Shown here: positions 1-8,940 of the stretch, piece after piece
Numbering within the stretch: the first letter of the stretch is position 1
Layout of the letters: each line of letters opens with the position of its first letter
NCBI RefSeq assembly: GCF_002799155.1
Contig: NZ_NERD01000002.1
Location: 2,418,001 to 2,482,000, forward strand
Source of the DNA: Stenotrophomonas maltophilia
GTDB taxonomy: Bacteria > Pseudomonadota > Gammaproteobacteria > Xanthomonadales > Xanthomonadaceae
Reading direction: 5' to 3'
Length of the DNA: 64,000 nt
The notes under the pieces: generated by a model
Seen by the model: only the letters and a program-made list of their open reading frames with translations
The model's database searches: none
Told to the model about the DNA's origin: nothing
Made by a program: the position numbers and the translations under genes

Positions 1-225
1 GGGCTGTATGGCCACGACAAGCGCGCGGCGCAGCGAAAGCGATGGCGCATTCCCGAGCGCACCCTGCAACTGCTGGCCTTTGCGGGTGGTTGGCCCGGCG
101 CGCTGCTGGGCCAGGCGCTGTTCCGCCACAAGCACCGCAAAGCCGAATTCCAGTGGGTGTTCTGGCTGTGCGTGCTGGCCAACGTAGCCTCGATCGCGGT
201 GATGCTGCGCGAGTTCTCGCGGTAA
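1..225 (+). CDS. DUF1294 family membrane protein, C-terminal fragment
   Basis: The frame is open from the first base of the window and stops at TAA 223-225, giving the last 74 residues of a protein whose start lies outside. The fragment has the DUF1294 signature: YGHDK near its start, then WRIPERTLQLLAFAGGWPGA, then FRHKHRKAEFQ. A hydrophobic segment (WVFWLCVLANVASIAVML) near the end is probably a membrane helix. DUF1294 proteins are small inner-membrane proteins, often fused to a cold-shock domain; whether that domain is present here cannot be seen. No molecular function is established for the family. Confidence 0.85.
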   Translation, partial: GLYGHDKRAAQRKRWRIPERTLQLLAFAGGWPGALLGQALFRHKHRKAEFQWVFWLCVLANVASIAVMLREFSR

Positions 226-241
226 CCGTTGGAATGGGTGG

Positions 242-284
242 ATCCACGCCATGCGTGGACGTGCCGACCAGGGTCGGCATCTAC
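242..284 (-). repeat. SMAG-type REP dimer after cydC
   Basis: Two palindromes lie side by side: TCCACGC-CAT-GCGTGGA (243-259) and TGCCGACC-AG-GGTCGGCA (262-279). The second ends in CTAC at 281-284, which reads GTAG on the minus strand, the terminal signature of Stenotrophomonas SMAG elements. The stop codon of cydC (TAG, 283-281) is part of that GTAG. The DUF1294 gene also ends just upstream on the other strand, so the dimer occupies the whole space between two convergent genes. It could act as a transcript-end hairpin in both directions. Confidence 0.85.
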
Positions 285-1960
285 CGAAGCACTTCGCGCT
301 CCAATACTCCATCACGCAACCGGTACTGCGCATCGACCACGCCGTCGGGCAGCTCGTCGTGGGTGATCATCAGCAGGCTGCGCCCGTCCAGAAGCCCGGA
401 AAGATCCTGCAGCAGCGCGCGTGCGGTATCCACGTCGAGGCCTTCGGTCGGTTCGTCCAGCAGCAGGATCGGCGCAGTGCGCAGCAGCGCGCGCGCCAGC
501 GCCAGCCGTCGCGCCTGGCCTGCCGACATCGTTGCGCCGTTCTCGCCGACCCAGGCCTGCAGGCCACCGTTGCGCTCGGCCCAGTCACCCAGGCGCACGC
601 GACGCAGCACCGACCACAACGCGGCATCGCTGGCATCGGGATCACCCAGCCGCAGGTTCTCGGCCACCGTGCCGCCAAACACCGGTGCGTTCTGCGGCAG
701 CCAGGCGAGCTGGCGGTGCCACTCGGCCTGGGCGACGTCGCGCAGGTCACGGCCACCATAGGTGATTCGCCCCTGTTGCGGATCCCATAGCCGCAGCAGC
801 AGGCTGGACAGCGTGGTCTTGCCACTGCCACTGTCGCCGCGAATCGCGATGCGTTCGCCCGGCGCCAAGGTCAGCTGCAGGCCGGACAACACCGGCCGTG
901 CTGCACCCGGCCACTGGAAATGCACGTCATCCCAATGCACGCGCGCCGCCTGCGGCACCGGCTGCGGCGCCTGCGGATCCTGCACCGTCGGCGGTTGTTC
1001 GACGATGGCCTGCAGGCGATCGGCAGCAATGCGCCCGGACTGCAGCGACTGCCAGGCCAGGCCCATGCCGGCCCACAGTTCGATCAGCGCCACGGTCAGG
1101 AACACGAGGCCTGCGGCCATTTCCGGCGCGATGCGCTGCTGTTCGGCCGCATGCAGGGCCAACGCCAGCATCGCCACTAGCCCCAGCCCGGCGACCAGGC
1201 CGTGCAGGGTCGAGGCCGCGATCAGACGCCAGCGCCGACGACGATCCCGCGAGGCCAGCTGCTTGGCGGCCACGCGCACCTTCAGCTGCCAGGCCGCATC
1301 GGCATGCAGCGCGGCCAGATCACCGGCCCCTTCCAGCCCTTCGAACGCGGCGGTGCGCAATGCGGCGCGGTGCGCGGCACGGTCCGCCTCTTCATCGTCG
1401 TGGCCACGCGCGCCCAGCCACGGCACACCGAAGGCGATCAGCAGTGCCAGCACCGCCAGCAGCATCGCTGCCGAGGGCAGGATCAGCGCCGCCGAGGCGA
1501 CCGCCACCAGTGACAGCGCGCCCAGCGCCACCAGCGGCCCGATCGCGCGCACCAGCAGCCCATCCACTTCGCCGATGTCCCCCAGCAGCCGCGCCAGCAG
1601 CTCGCCGGTACGCGTAGCCCCCAACCGTGCCGGGGCAAGTGGCAACGCGCGGCGGAAGAACCACACGCGCAGGTCACGGGCAATGCGCAGCGTGGCATCG
1701 TGGCCAACCAGCTTTTCGAAGTAGCGCGACACGATGCGCGCCATGGTCAGGCCGCGGATTCCGGCCGACGGTGAGAAGAAATTGAAGCCCTGGCCGAGGC
1801 CGGCTGCACCTGCCAGCGCGGCTGCGGTGAGGAAGCCACCCGACAGGCCGAGCAACGCGGTGCCTGCCAGCATCGTGGTCCACAGCAACAGCACGGTCAG
1901 CAACAGGCGCGGGCGATGGCGCAGGAACACCGCGCGCAACGAATCGGGCGAACGGCTCAT
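281..1960 (-). CDS. cydC: Heterodimeric thiol-reductant ABC exporter, subunit CydC
   Basis: Encodes a 559-residue half-transporter: an N-terminal six-helix membrane domain (about 1-330) and a C-terminal ATPase. Walker A is GDSGSGKTT at about 375-383, the signature is MSAGQ at about 478, and Walker B is ILLLDEPTEGLD near 495-506. With CydD it exports glutathione/cysteine to the periplasm and is needed to assemble cytochrome bd, whose genes diverge nearby. I chose the ATG at 1960 because it overlaps the cydD stop as ATGA; an upstream in-frame start would lie deep inside cydD. The stop is TAG, formed by the adjoining SMAG repeat. Confidence 0.93.
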   Translation of the reverse strand: MSRSPDSLRAVFLRHRPRLLLTVLLLWTTMLAGTALLGLSGGFLTAAALAGAAGLGQGFNFFSPSAGIRGLTMARIVSRYFEKLVGHDATLRIARDLRVWFFRRALPLAPARLGATRTGELLARLLGDIGEVDGLLVRAIGPLVALGALSLVAVASAALILPSAAMLLAVLALLIAFGVPWLGARGHDDEEADRAAHRAALRTAAFEGLEGAGDLAALHADAAWQLKVRVAAKQLASRDRRRRWRLIAASTLHGLVAGLGLVAMLALALHAAEQQRIAPEMAAGLVFLTVALIELWAGMGLAWQSLQSGRIAADRLQAIVEQPPTVQDPQAPQPVPQAARVHWDDVHFQWPGAARPVLSGLQLTLAPGERIAIRGDSGSGKTTLSSLLLRLWDPQQGRITYGGRDLRDVAQAEWHRQLAWLPQNAPVFGGTVAENLRLGDPDASDAALWSVLRRVRLGDWAERNGGLQAWVGENGATMSAGQARRLALARALLRTAPILLLDEPTEGLDVDTARALLQDLSGLLDGRSLLMITHDELPDGVVDAQYRLRDGVLEREVLR

Positions 1961-3702
1961 GCGCGCACCGCCTGTGCCGGCTCGACCAGGCGGCCTTCCG
2001 GCAACAGCAGGCAACGGTCGGCCCAGGCGATCACCGCCGGGCTGTGGGTGGCGACCACCACGCTGCGGCCACGTGCATACGCGGCCAGGCTGCGCAGCAG
2101 GGCCGCTTCGGTATCGGCATCGAGGAAGGCCGTGGGTTCATCCAGCAGCAGCACCTGCGGGTCACGCAGCAGCAGGCGGGCCAGGCCGATGCGGCGGGCT
2201 TCGCCACCGGACAGGCCGAAGCCGCGCTCGCCGATCACCGTGTCCAATCCCTGCGGCAGGCGCTGCGCGAACTGCAGGACCTGCGAAGCCTCGGCCACCG
2301 CGCGCAACCGCGCATCGCTGGCGCCGGGATCGGCCAGGCGCAGGTTCTCGGCGATGCTGCCATGGAACAGGTACGGTCGCTGGCTGGCATAGGCGACCTG
2401 CACGCCGGGCCGCAACTGCAGCTTGCCGGCACGCGGTGGCAACCAGCCGGCCAGCGCCTCCAACAGCGTGCTTTTGCCGGAGCCGCTGGGACCGACCAGG
2501 GCCAGGCGCTGGCCCGGCTCCAGCAGCAGGTCCAGATCCTGCAGCACATCCTGCGGCGCACCCAACGGGCGCAGCACCAGCCCTTGTGCCTGCAGTGGTG
2601 GCAAGGCGGCCTCGGCCGGCTCGACTGCCAGCGGTGCAACCTCGTTTTCGATCAGGCCCTGCTCGTCCGGCAGCGACTGCAGCAGGCGCTCCACTTCGGC
2701 GGCGGCAGCCAGTGCATTGGCACGATCGTGGTAGTGCGCGGCCAGCCGTCGCAGCGGCGCATAGAACTCCGGCGCCAGCAGCAGGCAGAACAGGCCCGCG
2801 CCCAGCGTCGGCACCGCTGCATGCAGCGACATCATGCCCAGATAGCTCAGGCCCAGGTACAGCGCCACCATCGCCACGCTCACCGAGGCGAAGAATTCCA
2901 GCACCGTGGACGACAGGAACGCGATGCGCAGCACCTTCAGCGTGCGCACGCGCACGCCTTCGGCGGCAGCCTCGATGCCCTCCAGCTCGGCGTCACCGCG
3001 GCCATACAGGCGCAGCAGGCCCAGGCCCTTGATCCGGTCGGCGAAATGACCGCTCATGCGCGCCAGCTCACCCAGCTGCGCGCGGCCGGCGGCTTCAGCG
3101 CCCCAGCCCACCAGCATCATGAAGAACGGCACCAGCGGCGCGGTGAACAGCAGGATCAGTGCCACCACCCAGTCGACCCAGGCCACGGCGGCCAGGATCA
3201 GCAGCGGCACCACCACCACTTCGGTGCGTACCGGCAGGAAGCCACTGTAATAGCTCTCGATCGCATCACCGTGGTGCAGCATCAGTTCGCCCAGTTCACC
3301 GGTGCGGCGCTGCCGCAGCCACAGCGGGCCATGGCCCAGCAGGCGCGCGAACACGCGTTCGCGCAGTGCCAGGCGGGCGGCATCGGCCACGTCACCGGCA
3401 GCGGCCTGGGTGGCGCTGCCCAGCAAGGTGCGCAGCACCAGGATCACGGCCAGCCCACCCAGCACCGGCAGCCCCGAGGCCAGCGGTGCGCGCTCAACCA
3501 GTACCTGCTGCACCAGCCAGGCGATGGCGGCGGCCTGGCCGATCAACAGCGCGCCGGACAGGCTGATGCACAGGGCTGCCAGACGCTGGCGGCCCCGGGC
3601 GGAGCGTGCCAGATCGGCCAGCCAGGCCGTGCGGGCACGCCGCTGGCGGGCGGTTTCAGCTTCCGGGGACAGGCCGTCGGGGGTCGTTTCGGCAGCGCTC
3701 AA
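1957..3702 (-). CDS. cydD: Heterodimeric thiol-reductant ABC exporter, subunit CydD
   Basis: A 581-residue ABC half-transporter. The membrane domain fills about 40-330, Walker A (GPSGSGKST) is at about 404-412, the LSGGEARR signature near 497, and Walker B is VLLLDEPTAFLD. Gene order cydD-cydC with a 4-bp ATGA overlap is typical, and the pair diverges from cydABX. The only start codon in a suitable place is TTG at 3702; no ATG or GTG opens the frame upstream before a stop, and the ribosome site is weak, so expression may be kept low. The FNR/ANR box at 3827-3840 lies 125 bp upstream and could serve both directions. Confidence 0.92.
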   Translation of the reverse strand: MSAAETTPDGLSPEAETARQRRARTAWLADLARSARGRQRLAALCISLSGALLIGQAAAIAWLVQQVLVERAPLASGLPVLGGLAVILVLRTLLGSATQAAAGDVADAARLALRERVFARLLGHGPLWLRQRRTGELGELMLHHGDAIESYYSGFLPVRTEVVVVPLLILAAVAWVDWVVALILLFTAPLVPFFMMLVGWGAEAAGRAQLGELARMSGHFADRIKGLGLLRLYGRGDAELEGIEAAAEGVRVRTLKVLRIAFLSSTVLEFFASVSVAMVALYLGLSYLGMMSLHAAVPTLGAGLFCLLLAPEFYAPLRRLAAHYHDRANALAAAAEVERLLQSLPDEQGLIENEVAPLAVEPAEAALPPLQAQGLVLRPLGAPQDVLQDLDLLLEPGQRLALVGPSGSGKSTLLEALAGWLPPRAGKLQLRPGVQVAYASQRPYLFHGSIAENLRLADPGASDARLRAVAEASQVLQFAQRLPQGLDTVIGERGFGLSGGEARRIGLARLLLRDPQVLLLDEPTAFLDADTEAALLRSLAAYARGRSVVVATHSPAVIAWADRCLLLPEGRLVEPAQAVRA

Positions 3703-3826
3703 GGGGTCTTCACGGGCAACGGGGGAGACACGGCATTGTAGGCGCAGGCAATAGCCGGCCTCTGCGGCCAGCGGTCGCAGTCTTCATCAGGTTGGCATAC
3801 GATCAACCGGGGCACCTGTTCATACA

Positions 3827-3840
3827 TTGATCTGGATCAA
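3827..3840. promoter_or_regulatory. Perfect FNR/ANR-type operator between cydDC and cydABX
   Basis: The sequence reads TTGAT-CTGG-ATCAA, an exact match to the FNR/ANR consensus TTGAT-N4-ATCAA. Its centre is 96 bp before the cydA start codon. If the activator binds 41.5 bp before transcription start, as at class II FNR promoters, cydA transcription would begin near 3875, leaving a leader of about 55 nt. No convincing -10 hexamer is visible there (TCACATCAT at 3860-3868 is the best). The site fits oxygen-limited induction of the high-affinity oxidase. That the regulator is the xanthomonad FNR/ANR homologue is inference. Confidence 0.85.
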
Positions 3841-3929
3841 GGCTGTTTGAAGTAGTCGGTCACATCATTCACGTCGTAGACCACCCTTCCCGCCACCTGC
3901 AACGGCACTATCCACGAGGTAGCCAGGCC

Positions 3930-5519
3930 ATGATTGATCAGACAGTCGTAGAACTGTCGCGGCTGCAATTCGCGCTGACCGCGATGTACCACTTCCTATT
4001 CGTACCGCTCACCCTCGGCCTGTCCTTCATGGTGGCCATCATGGAGAGCGTGTACGTGATGACCGGCAAGGAGATCTGGCGCAGGATGACCCTGTTCTGG
4101 GGCGTCCTGTTCGGCATCAACTTCGCCATGGGCGTTGCCACCGGCATCGTGATGGAATTCCAGTTCGGCATGAACTGGTCCTACTACAGCCACTACGTGG
4201 GTGACATCTTCGGTGCGCCGCTGGCCATCGAAGGCCTGATGGCCTTCTTCCTGGAAGCCACCTTCGTCGGCCTGTTCTTCTTCGGCTGGAACCGCCTGAC
4301 CAAGGTCAAGCACCTGATGGTGACCTGGCTGATGGCGCTGGGCACCAACCTGTCGGCCATCTGGATCCTGATCGCCAACGGCTGGATGCAGAACCCGACC
4401 GGCGCAGTGTTCAACCCGGAAACCATGCGCATGGAAGTCGTCGACTTCATGGCCGTGGTGTTCAACCCGGTGGCGCAGGCCAAGTTCGTGCACACCGTCA
4501 GCGCCGGCTACGTGACCGGCGCGGTGTTCGTGATGGCGATCAGCGCCCTGTTCCTGCTGCGCAACAAGCACAAGGACCTGGCCCGCCGTTCGTTCGCGGT
4601 GGCCGCGGCGTTCGGCCTGCTGTCCTCGCTGTCGGTGGTGGTGCTGGGTGACGAGAGCGGTTACGCCGCCAGCGAGCACCAGAAGATGAAGCTGGCCGCG
4701 ATCGAAGCGATGTGGGAGACCGAGCGTGCGCCGGCCGACTTCACCGCCTTCGGCATCCCGAACCAGGAAACCCACCAGAACGACTACGCGGTGAAGATCC
4801 CGTACCTGATGGGCCTGATCGCCACCCGCTCGTTGAACCAGCCGATTCCGGGCATCCTGGAACTGGTCGAGCGCGCCGAACACCGCGTGCGCGGCGGCCA
4901 GCTGGCCTACGGTGCGCTGGAGCGCCTGCGTGCGAACAAGAACGACGTCGAGGCACGCGAAATGTTCGACCGCCATTGGCAGGACCTGGGCCACGGCCTG
5001 CTGCTCAAGCGCTACCGCGATGACATCCTCAACGCCACCCCGCAGGAAATCTCGCAGGCGGCGATGGACACCGTGCCGCGCGTGATGCCGCTGTTCTGGA
5101 CCTTCCGCGTGATGGCCGGCCTGGGCTTCTACCTGATCGCCTTCTTCGCACTGGCCTTCTACTACTCCTGCCGCAACAACTTCCAGGACAAGCGCTGGTT
5201 CCTCAAGCTGGCCCTGTGGACGCTGCCGGCACCGTGGATCGCGATCGAATGTGGCTGGTTCGTGGCCGAGTACGGTCGCCAGCCGTGGGCGGTCGATGGC
5301 GTGCTGCCGACCTTCTATGCGGCATCGGGCCTGGCCCTGCATGAAATCGTGCTGACCCTGGCCGGCTTCACCGCGATCTACACCGCGCTGATCGTGGTCG
5401 AGATCAAGCTGATGCTCAAGGCGATCCGCAAGGGCCCGGACGAGGTGCTGCCGTCGCTGCAGTCGCCCCAGCCGCATGCTTCCCACAATGCCTCGGCGCC
5501 GGCCGCCGGCCAGGCCTGA
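3930..5519 (+). CDS. cydA: Cytochrome bd ubiquinol oxidase subunit I
   Basis: A 529-residue inner-membrane protein that oxidises ubiquinol and, with CydB and CydX, reduces O2 to water. The distal haem ligand is the His in MYHFLFVPLTLG (H21, equivalent to E. coli H19). A second haem histidine is in FVHTVSAGYVTGA, and the family hallmark GRQPW is near residue 450. The length is close to E. coli CydA (522) and the region between helices 6 and 7 is long, so this looks like the long-Q-loop CydA type rather than CioA. GAGGT lies 10 nt before the ATG. First gene of cydABX; it follows the FNR/ANR box. Confidence 0.96.
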   Translation: MIDQTVVELSRLQFALTAMYHFLFVPLTLGLSFMVAIMESVYVMTGKEIWRRMTLFWGVLFGINFAMGVATGIVMEFQFGMNWSYYSHYVGDIFGAPLAIEGLMAFFLEATFVGLFFFGWNRLTKVKHLMVTWLMALGTNLSAIWILIANGWMQNPTGAVFNPETMRMEVVDFMAVVFNPVAQAKFVHTVSAGYVTGAVFVMAISALFLLRNKHKDLARRSFAVAAAFGLLSSLSVVVLGDESGYAASEHQKMKLAAIEAMWETERAPADFTAFGIPNQETHQNDYAVKIPYLMGLIATRSLNQPIPGILELVERAEHRVRGGQLAYGALERLRANKNDVEAREMFDRHWQDLGHGLLLKRYRDDILNATPQEISQAAMDTVPRVMPLFWTFRVMAGLGFYLIAFFALAFYYSCRNNFQDKRWFLKLALWTLPAPWIAIECGWFVAEYGRQPWAVDGVLPTFYAASGLALHEIVLTLAGFTAIYTALIVVEIKLMLKAIRKGPDEVLPSLQSPQPHASHNASAPAAGQA

Positions 5520-5534
5520 GGCAGGAGAACCAAG

Positions 5535-6686
5535 ATGGATTTCATTCTTCTGGACTACACCACGCTGCGCGTGATCTGGTGGCTGCTGCTCGGCATCCTG
5601 CTGATCGGCTTCGCCGTGATGGATGGTTTCGACCTCGGCGTAGGCACCCTGCTGCCCTTCGTCGCCCGCAACGATGCCGAGCGCCGGCTGGTGATCAACA
5701 CCATCGGCCCGGTCTGGGAAGGCAACCAGGTATGGCTGGTGCTCGGTGGCGGTGCGATCTTCGCCGCCTGGCCGCCGCTGTATGCGGTCAGCTTCTCCGG
5801 GTTCTACCTGGCGATGTTCGTGATCCTGTTCGCCCTGATCCTGCGCCCGGTCGGCTTCAAGTTCCGCAGCAAGATGCCCAGCGAGCGCTGGCGCAACACC
5901 TGGGACTGGGCGCTGTTCATCGGTGGCTTCATCCCGGCGCTGATCATGGGCGTGGCGGTGGGCAACGTGGTGCTGGGCGTGCCGTTCCACTTCGATGACA
6001 GCATGCGCATCTTCTACACCGGCTCGTTCTTCGGCCTGCTGATGCCCTTTGCGCTGCTGGCCGGCCTGCTCAGCGTGTCGATGCTGGTCGCCCACGGTGC
6101 CGCCATGCTGGTGATCAAGACCGACGGCCCGGTGGCCGAGCGTGCGGCCCGCTTCGGCAGCATCGCGGCGATCATCGCCTTCGTGCTGTTCGCCGTCGGT
6201 GGCGCCTGGGTGGCATTTGGCCTGCCGGGTTACCAGATCACCTCGCAGGTGGTCACCGATGGCGCCACCAATCCGCTGCTGAAGGCGGCCGAACTCGGTG
6301 CCGCCGGTGGCTGGATGCGCAACTACAGCACGATGCCGGCCACGATCCTGGCCCCGCTGCTGGGCCTGGCCGGCCTGCTGGCCAGTGCGGTGCTGCTGCG
6401 GGCCCGTCGCGGTGGCCTGGCCTTCATCGCCTCCGGTGCGGCCATCGCCGGCATCATCCTGACCGTCGGCTTCGCCATCTTCCCGTTCCTGCTGCCGTCC
6501 TCGAGCCAGCCCACTTCCAGCCTGACCGTGTGGGATGCCTCGTCCAGCCACCTGACCCTGTGGATCATGCTGCTGGCCACGGCGGTGTTCCTGCCGATCA
6601 TCCTCGCCTACACCACCTGGGTGTATCGCGTGCTGAAGGGCAAGACCACCACCGATGAGATGGGCAACAACCCGAACGCATATTGA
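5535..6686 (+). CDS. cydB: Cytochrome bd ubiquinol oxidase subunit II
   Basis: A 383-residue integral membrane protein, the second large subunit of cytochrome bd. The sequence has the expected run of hydrophobic helices and conserved stretches such as [14 protein letters not shown] near residue 30 and [16 protein letters not shown] near residue 58. It starts 15 bp after cydA, with AGGAGAA before the ATG, so the two are co-translated. The length matches E. coli CydB (379). A SMAG palindrome lies between this gene and cydX. Confidence 0.96.
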   Translation: MDFILLDYTTLRVIWWLLLGILLIGFAVMDGFDLGVGTLLPFVARNDAERRLVINTIGPVWEGNQVWLVLGGGAIFAAWPPLYAVSFSGFYLAMFVILFALILRPVGFKFRSKMPSERWRNTWDWALFIGGFIPALIMGVAVGNVVLGVPFHFDDSMRIFYTGSFFGLLMPFALLAGLLSVSMLVAHGAAMLVIKTDGPVAERAARFGSIAAIIAFVLFAVGGAWVAFGLPGYQITSQVVTDGATNPLLKAAELGAAGGWMRNYSTMPATILAPLLGLAGLLASAVLLRARRGGLAFIASGAAIAGIILTVGFAIFPFLLPSSSQPTSSLTVWDASSSHLTLWIMLLATAVFLPIILAYTTWVYRVLKGKTTTDEMGNNPNAY

Positions 6687-6698
6687 TTGCTTGCACGT

Positions 6699-6723
6699 GT
6701 GCCGACCAACGGTCGGCACCTAC
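6699..6723 (-). repeat. SMAG-type palindrome between cydB and cydX
   Basis: GTGCCGACC (6699-6707), loop AAC, GGTCGGCAC (6711-6719), then CTAC at 6720-6723, which reads GTAG on the minus strand. It lies in the 58-bp gap between cydB and cydX, inside an operon. As a 9-bp RNA hairpin it could mark a processing or stability boundary in the cydABX message. Confidence 0.85.
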
Positions 6724-6744
6724 CCGGAATGAAGGAGACTGATC

Positions 6745-6861
6745 ATGTGGTATTTCGCCTGGATTCTCGGTGCCGGCCTCGCCTCGACGGTGGCCATCCT
6801 CAACGGCATGTGGTTCGAAGCCCGCGAGCAGAACCGCATCGAGAAAGAAAATCGTCGCTGA
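6745..6861 (+). CDS. cydX: Cytochrome bd small subunit CydX
   Basis: A 38-residue protein with one membrane helix near its N-terminus (WYFAWILGAGLA) and a charged tail (EAREQNRIEKENRR). It has the CydX/YbgT features: an aromatic start MWYFAWILG, then a conserved NGMWFE near residue 20. E. coli CydX has 37 residues and is required for stable, active cytochrome bd. GAAGGAGA lies 7 nt before the ATG. Its place as third gene after cydB settles the call. Confidence 0.93.
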   Translation: MWYFAWILGAGLASTVAILNGMWFEAREQNRIEKENRR

Positions 6862-6916
6862 GCCGTAAAAAAACCTTGCCGCCTTGGCCTTCACACGGTA
6901 TCTTAGGCGGCTCCTT

Positions 6917-6993
<77 letters not shown>

Positions 6994-7010
6994 CTCACGT
7001 GGTCGCATTG

Positions 7011-7039
7011 AAGCCTGGTGAAGTCGTCCAGGCTTTTTT
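7011..7039 (+). terminator. Intrinsic terminator after tRNA-Pro copy 1
   Basis: A perfect 8-bp stem AAGCCTGG (7011-7018) / CCAGGCTT (7028-7035) followed by a T run. It lies 18 nt after the tRNA, so each tRNA copy is probably its own transcription unit. Confidence 0.85.
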
Positions 7040-7132
7040 GTTCCCTGAAGTGGCACTGCTTCGGCAGTGTGAAGAAACGGCATTTACCCCTTGCCGCCAT
7101 CGGGGTAAATCGCTAGAATAGGCGGCTCCCTT

Positions 7133-7209
<77 letters not shown>

Positions 7210-7229
7210 CTTCGGTGGTCACCAAGAAG

Positions 7230-7264
7230 CCTGGAAGACATCACTGTCCTCCGGGTTTTTTTGT
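7230..7264 (+). terminator. Intrinsic terminator after tRNA-Pro copy 2
   Basis: An 11-bp stem with one mismatch (CCTGGAAGACA at 7230-7240 against TGTCCTCCGGG at 7245-7255), loop TCAC, followed by seven or more T. It differs from the copy 1 terminator apart from the shared AAGCCTGG start. Confidence 0.85.
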
Positions 7265-7431
7265 ATCAGGCGCCTGGCCGCCCGCATGACGGGACCTTGC
7301 TGGAACGCACACGTACAATGGCCGCGCTGCCGGCCCACCTGCAGCCCCCTCCCCCACCTGCCGCTTCGGCGTAGACCGATGCCGGCGCTGCATGCCATTG
7401 CCTCGGCGTGCGACACCTGCAAGGACCACCG

Positions 7432-8637
7432 ATGAGTTCCTCCACTTCCGATTCGCCGTCGCTGCTGCACGGGCGCGTGCTGGCTTTCGCCGCCATCCTG
7501 CTGGCAGCGATCAACCTGCGCACCGCGGTCACCTCGATCACGCCGCTGCTCGACGTGCTCGGCCAGCAGTTCGGCTTCGGCACCACCATGACCGGTGTGC
7601 TGGGCATGCTGCCGACCGCCTCGTTCGCGCTGTTCGGCGTGGCGACGCCGGCACTGGCGCGGCGCCTGGGCCTGGAGCGCACCACGCTGCTGGCGATGGT
7701 GATGGCAATGGCCGGCCTGCTGCTGCGCTCCAGCGCCGGCAATGTCGGCACGCTGCTGCTGGGTTCGGTGGTGGCGCTGGCCGGCATGGGCATCGGCAAT
7801 GTGGTGGTACCGCCGCTGGTAAAGCGTTACTTCGCCAACAAGGTCGGCACCATGAGCACGCTGTACATCAGCGTGCTGCAACTGGGCACGATGCTGCCGG
7901 CGCTGCTGGCGGTGCCGGTGGCCAATGCTGCGGGCTGGCGCGTATCGCTGGGCATGTGGGCGCTGCTGGCGCTGGCCGCCGCGCTGCCATGGCTTGTGCT
8001 GGCCAGGCGCGCGCCGAAGCCGCAGGCCGACGCCACCGACCCCACCGCACAGCCGCACGGCAAGGTCTGGCGCACGTCGCTGGGCTGGAGCATGACGCTG
8101 ATGTTCGGCATGACCTCGCTGATGACCTATTCGATGTTCACCTGGCTGCCGCGCATCGTGGTCGAGGCCGGTGGCACGCCCGCCTTCGGTGGCGTGATGG
8201 TGGCGGTGTTTTCGGCGCTGGGCCTGCTGCCGTCGCTGGTCATTCCGTCGATGGCGGTGCGCATGCAGAACCCGTTCCCGCTGGTGCTGATCGGCTTCTT
8301 CTCGTTCGTGATCGCCTTCAGCGGCCTGCTGCTGGCACCGATGAAGGCGCCACTGCTGTGGGCCTGCCTGCTCGGCGTCGGCCCGTCCACCTTCCCGCTG
8401 GCGCTGACCCTGATCAACCTGCGTACCCGCACCCCGACCGGCTCAGCGGCCCTGTCCGGCTTCATGCAGGGCGTGGGCTACAGCTTCAGCTGCCTGGGCC
8501 CGTTCCTGGTCGGCTGGCTGCACACCGTCAGCAACGGCTGGACCCTCCCATTCAGCTTCCTGTTCGGCTGCGCCACCCTGATGCTGTGCGCTTCGTGGGT
8601 GGCCTGCAAGCCGCGCAAGCTGGAAGATCTCTGGTGA
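7432..8637 (+). CDS. MFS transporter, CynX/NimT-like
   Basis: A 401-residue major facilitator with about 12 hydrophobic helices. The opening segment AAINLRTAVTSITPLL and the following GVLGMLPTASFALFG match the CynX/NimT (cyanate / 2-nitroimidazole transporter) group. The substrate cannot be read from sequence. I start at the ATG at 7432, 8 nt after AAGGA; an in-frame ATG 24 nt upstream lacks such a site. The gene stands alone between the tRNAs and pga. TACAAT at 7314-7319 is a possible -10 box. Confidence 0.85.
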   Translation: MSSSTSDSPSLLHGRVLAFAAILLAAINLRTAVTSITPLLDVLGQQFGFGTTMTGVLGMLPTASFALFGVATPALARRLGLERTTLLAMVMAMAGLLLRSSAGNVGTLLLGSVVALAGMGIGNVVVPPLVKRYFANKVGTMSTLYISVLQLGTMLPALLAVPVANAAGWRVSLGMWALLALAAALPWLVLARRAPKPQADATDPTAQPHGKVWRTSLGWSMTLMFGMTSLMTYSMFTWLPRIVVEAGGTPAFGGVMVAVFSALGLLPSLVIPSMAVRMQNPFPLVLIGFFSFVIAFSGLLLAPMKAPLLWACLLGVGPSTFPLALTLINLRTRTPTGSAALSGFMQGVGYSFSCLGPFLVGWLHTVSNGWTLPFSFLFGCATLMLCASWVACKPRKLEDLW

Positions 8638-8920
8638 TCATCCGGGGCGGCCTGCCGGCCCCGACCATCGCCGATCAGTCTTCACGCGCATTTTGACGCC
8701 GGGCTGACAATTCCGGGCGGATAGTGCCCACGAATGCCCATCCTTGCCGCGTGCCGGCATCGGGCATGGGGGCGGCCGCGCCGCCCAGGCCACCACTCGG
8801 TGTGCGGGGGACTCTCGTTTCAGACAAGACATTGCAGGTTGCTGTCCCGGTTCCGCCCATCCCTGCTGGATGGGAGTTCGCGAGGGGAGTGACGCAGGCC
8901 ACGGCCATCTCAAAATCTGG
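8638..8920. other. Intergenic region and leader before pgaABCD
   Basis: No gene is visible here on either strand. The region contains a perfect 7-bp hairpin CCCATCC/GGATGGG (8856-8874) and a possible promoter (GTGACG at 8889-8894, 16-nt spacer, CAAAAT at 8911-8916) that would start transcription near 8923. I looked for a GEMM c-di-GMP riboswitch core and did not find one. Confidence 0.5.
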
Positions 8921-8940
8921 CATGTGATGTGCGTCACATT
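8921..8940. promoter_or_regulatory. Consensus CRP/Clp operator 40 bp before pgaA
   Basis: The core TGTGA-TGTGCG-TCACA (8923-8938) is an exact match to the CRP consensus TGTGA-N6-TCACA, and symmetry extends one base each side (ATGTGA/TCACAT). In xanthomonads this consensus is bound by Clp, a CRP homologue whose DNA binding is blocked by c-di-GMP. The site is only 40 bp before the pgaA start codon. It would overlap the start of transcription from the promoter suggested at 8889-8916, a position expected for repression rather than activation. Regulator and direction are inference. Confidence 0.75.

Noticed and set aside
1734..3741. Plus-strand ORFs of 432 and 565 residues over cydDC
   Set aside because: They are antisense to the ABC exporter genes, whose motifs are clear; compositional shadows.
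3996..6719. 907-residue minus-strand ORF opposite cydAB
   Set aside because: It is His/Gln/Asp-rich, antisense to two unambiguous genes, and matches the codon shadow expected at this GC content.
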